Positions 14,464-16,573 of a DNA stretch of 16,573 nucleotides are shown here, piece by piece. Origin of the DNA: a bacterium. Lineage in GTDB: Bacteria > Patescibacteria > Gracilibacteria > 1-14-2-50-48-13. The stretch covers positions 1 to 16,573 of the forward strand of contig JAUIFW010000011.1 of NCBI GenBank assembly GCA_030430105.1, written 5' to 3'. Made by a program: the position numbers and the translations under genes. Numbering within the stretch: the first letter of the stretch is position 1; every line of letters begins with the position of its first letter. The notes under the pieces are model-generated. The model saw only the letters and a list, made by a program, of their open reading frames with translations. It ran no database searches and was not told the DNA's origin.

Positions 14464-16573
14464 ATGCGAGCAATCCTCGCTTCCATACTGACAATAATCT
14501 TTGGTTTTGCAGCACTTGTACTGCCTATATCTGCGCAGTCGAGTTTGCTGGTATTTGTACAGGATACTATTGCTGGATATGAGGCTGTAGCACAGACGAA
14601 CGCAGTAGTTCCAGGTGAGGCGATTACTTGGCTCCTTCAGAAGCCTTCAGGAATTAGTATTTCGTATACGGATATTGCTGATGAGATGGGGGTGAGTCGT
14701 TTCCCGATTGATAGTTTTCATACCCAGCAGGCAGGTACCTATGTTATGTATGCAACTCGCGTCACAAATCAGGGGATTGTGCGTGCTGAGGAGACATTTT
14801 CTGTGTATGCGGACAGTCCTTCTGAAACTACCTCTCTCTTGAGTAGCCTTGACGGTGGTGCTCGGGCAGATGGTCAAGATGCAGAGCAGCTTACTGTGGT
14901 ACTTAAGGATAGGTTTAGTAATCCTATCTCAGGGGAAACAGTACTACTATCTTCTACGCGAACGGGTGATGTGATTGCTCCAAGTACTTCCCAATCTACT
15001 GATTCACAGGGGCAGGCAGTCTTCCAGGTACGTTCAAGCCAAGAAGGAGTGAGTACGTACACAGCGTTTCTTCCTTCGCGTAATAGCGTGCTACCTGGCC
15101 GTGAGGATGTGTACTTTCATGGGGGCTCCTCTACTGTGGGACTGAGTGCATCACTTTTGGCGCAATCCACTACGGGCTCTACCACGGGGGCGACTACAAG
15201 TACAACAACAGGTACTACTACTGGAACTTCTACCACAACAGGAACTACTACAGGAACCACAACAGGTACTACTACAACTACGTCAACGGGTATAACCACT
15301 GGTGCGACAACTTCGACCTCTGGTACTACTACGGGCGGGACTTCTCAAACATCTCCTGTTTCCTTAGAACTTTCCACTACGCCTGAAGCACCATTTACTG
15401 TAGGGCAAACCTTTTCGATAACTGTGAATGTTAAGAATCAAAATGGTACGCCGGCTTCCGCATATCGCGGCTCTATTGAGATCACCTCGAATGACACGCA
15501 GGCACAACTTCCAACACGTATTGAGCCTTATACCTTTACAGGAGCTGAGCAGCCAGTTGGGCAGCGAACCTTTACACTTTCAGGTAGCTTTACCACTCCT
15601 GGTACCAAGCTACTTCGGGTGACGGATACGGAAGATGCTACGCTGTTTGCTGAACTAACTCTTCAGGTAACCCAGCTTCCTGTGGGTAGCCAAACGCAGA
15701 ATACTATTGCACTCACGCAGCCACAGCCAGGTGTACTCACTGGAGACTCTATTTTGGTTTCTGGAACGGGGACTCCAAATAGTAAGCTTACAGTATTTGA
15801 TAATGGCGTAGAGGTAGATACGGTGACTGCAAATTCACAGGGGGTGTTTGAAACTACTTTGGAGAATGCAAAGGATGGAACGCATGAGATTCAAGTAAAG
15901 TGGGTGGATACCACTTCTACAACTCTTGCTCAGTCTGAAATTGTTCGGGTAACCATGAGGTCTAGTGGACCTGTGGTCAATACGCTTACGGTTACTCCAA
16001 AGAAGGATGCATATGTACCTGGTGAGACTGTACAAGTGTACTTTGATTCTGAGACTGGCCTTACGAAAGCGCAGCTTCGTATAAATGGGCGCGTTACTGT
16101 ACTTACAGAATCTGCGGATATTCAAGGTCGCTACCAGGGGGAGCTTGTGCTTCCAAGAACTGCTGACACCTATGATGTGGATGTACTTCTTGAAAATTCA
16201 TTATCACTAAGTTCAGAAAAATCCTTTGAAGATGCTTTCGTGGTGGAGCCATTCTCTTTCCCCTTGGACTCTGTGGAGTTTTCAGTGAAGGATCTTACCA
16301 CTATAGAGGGTACTTGGGACCTTCCAGATTCGACGACTGGTATTGGTACCTACCGTGTGTTGTTTGGTCTCGATGAAGAGGCGCTTGAAGCTAGTACTGA
16401 TGTTGCTCCTTCCCGAACTTCTGTAGGATTCAATGAGCTTACTAGTGGTGCAACGTACTTCTTCAAATTTCAGGTTCTAGGAGCTGCGCAGGAAGTATTG
16501 GTCGAATCCAATGTACGTTCCGTCACTATGCCACCTGATCTTGGCTTTACAAATGCGGAGGTGAATACGGATA
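14464..16573 (+). CDS. large secreted protein with Ig-like and FN3-like modules (3' end beyond window)
   Basis: One frame is open from the ATG at 14464 to the window edge, 703 codons with no stop; the C-terminus is missing. A signal peptide covers about residues 1-24 (hydrophobic core, then PISAQ). The next region contains an invasin/Big_1-like module (about 120-205; LTVVLKDRFSNPISGETVLL and DSQGQAVFQV). After a Thr/Gly/Ser linker come an Ig-like module (about 297-402), a module with SGTGTPNSKLTVFDNG and ANSQGVFETTL (about 412-497), a further beta module (about 504-588) and an FN3-like module (about 596-689; GTYRVLFGL, LTSGATYFFKFQV). Such arrays are typical of surface adhesins and cell-wall-associated proteins. 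No anchor or enzymatic domain is visible in this part. The preceding terminator and extended -10 element indicate its own transcription unit. Confidence 0.9.
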   Translation, partial: MRAILASILTIIFGFAALVLPISAQSSLLVFVQDTIAGYEAVAQTNAVVPGEAITWLLQKPSGISISYTDIADEMGVSRFPIDSFHTQQAGTYVMYATRVTNQGIVRAEETFSVYADSPSETTSLLSSLDGGARADGQDAEQLTVVLKDRFSNPISGETVLLSSTRTGDVIAPSTSQSTDSQGQAVFQVRSSQEGVSTYTAFLPSRNSVLPGREDVYFHGGSSTVGLSASLLAQSTTGSTTGATTSTTTGTTTGTSTTTGTTTGTTTGTTTTTSTGITTGATTSTSGTTTGGTSQTSPVSLELSTTPEAPFTVGQTFSITVNVKNQNGTPASAYRGSIEITSNDTQAQLPTRIEPYTFTGAEQPVGQRTFTLSGSFTTPGTKLLRVTDTEDATLFAELTLQVTQLPVGSQTQNTIALTQPQPGVLTGDSILVSGTGTPNSKLTVFDNGVEVDTVTANSQGVFETTLENAKDGTHEIQVKWVDTTSTTLAQSEIVRVTMRSSGPVVNTLTVTPKKDAYVPGETVQVYFDSETGLTKAQLRINGRVTVLTESADIQGRYQGELVLPRTADTYDVDVLLENSLSLSSEKSFEDAFVVEPFSFPLDSVEFSVKDLTTIEGTWDLPDSTTGIGTYRVLFGLDEEALEASTDVAPSRTSVGFNELTSGATYFFKFQVLGAAQEVLVESNVRSVTMPPDLGFTNAEVNTD
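15169..15350 (+). repeat. low-complexity Thr/Gly/Ser linker coding repeat
   Basis: About 60 codons are almost all Thr, Gly and Ser, built from ACT/ACA/ACC-GGT-type units. The 17-base word ACAACAGGTACTACTAC occurs exactly at 15205-15221 and 15259-15275, and close variants lie between. The protein pattern is TTTGTTTGTS-like. It probably forms a flexible spacer between surface modules and could be O-glycosylated. The DNA is prone to slippage, and unit changes of 3n would alter linker length. Confidence 0.85.

Noticed and set aside
15117..15299. minus-strand open frame rich in Val and Pro
   Set aside because: It is the antisense reading of the Thr/Gly linker; the plus-strand frame is open through the whole region.

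Overview
The window looks like chromosomal DNA from a bacterium with a small, compact genome. Gene families, tight packing, frequent GTG/TTG start options, weak or absent Shine-Dalgarno signals and TAA/TAG-dominated stops suggest a Candidate Phyla Radiation (Patescibacteria) lineage, perhaps Peregrinibacteria-like. That placement is inference from gene content and style; no rRNA or other decisive marker is present. Every long reading frame is intact under the standard bacterial code, so a UGA-as-glycine code is unlikely.

Layout. Positions 1-91 may hold the 3' tip of a plus-strand gene converging on gatA. Minus-strand gatC-gatA (88-1801) encode two subunits of the tRNA-dependent amidotransferase; gatB is not here. 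A divergent spacer of about 150 bp follows. Then comes a plus-strand run: a 682-residue helical-repeat protein with a RAP/FASTK-like C-terminus (1958-4006), murI (glutamate racemase, overlapping it by 92 bp), miaB (tRNA methylthiotransferase), a cyclophilin-type lipoprotein, lemA, and a DUF2207 membrane protein. Between lemA and the DUF2207 gene is the only large non-coding stretch (7426-7792). It carries a 180-nt nested palindrome that begins inside the last codons of lemA, and a degenerate 7-bp tandem repeat. A strong bidirectional terminator (9627-9655) separates this run from the convergent minus-strand pair comEC (lacking the metallo-beta-lactamase domain) and doxX. Only 13 bp from the comEC start, an LCP-family wall-polymer transferase gene begins on the plus strand, followed 6 bp later by ftsQ. 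A terminator and an extended -10 promoter then lead into a large secreted protein with Ig-like and fibronectin-like modules and a Thr/Gly-rich linker, which runs off the end of the window.

Function. Most of the window is cell-envelope and translation housekeeping: peptidoglycan precursor supply (MurI), wall-polymer attachment (LCP), division (FtsQ), extracytoplasmic folding (cyclophilin lipoprotein), DNA uptake (ComEC), a large surface protein, and tRNA charging or modification (GatCA, MiaB). The items most worth a second look are the RAP-like protein and its overlap with murI, the lemA 3' palindrome with the adjacent heptamer repeat, and the apparent leaderless or SD-less start sites.
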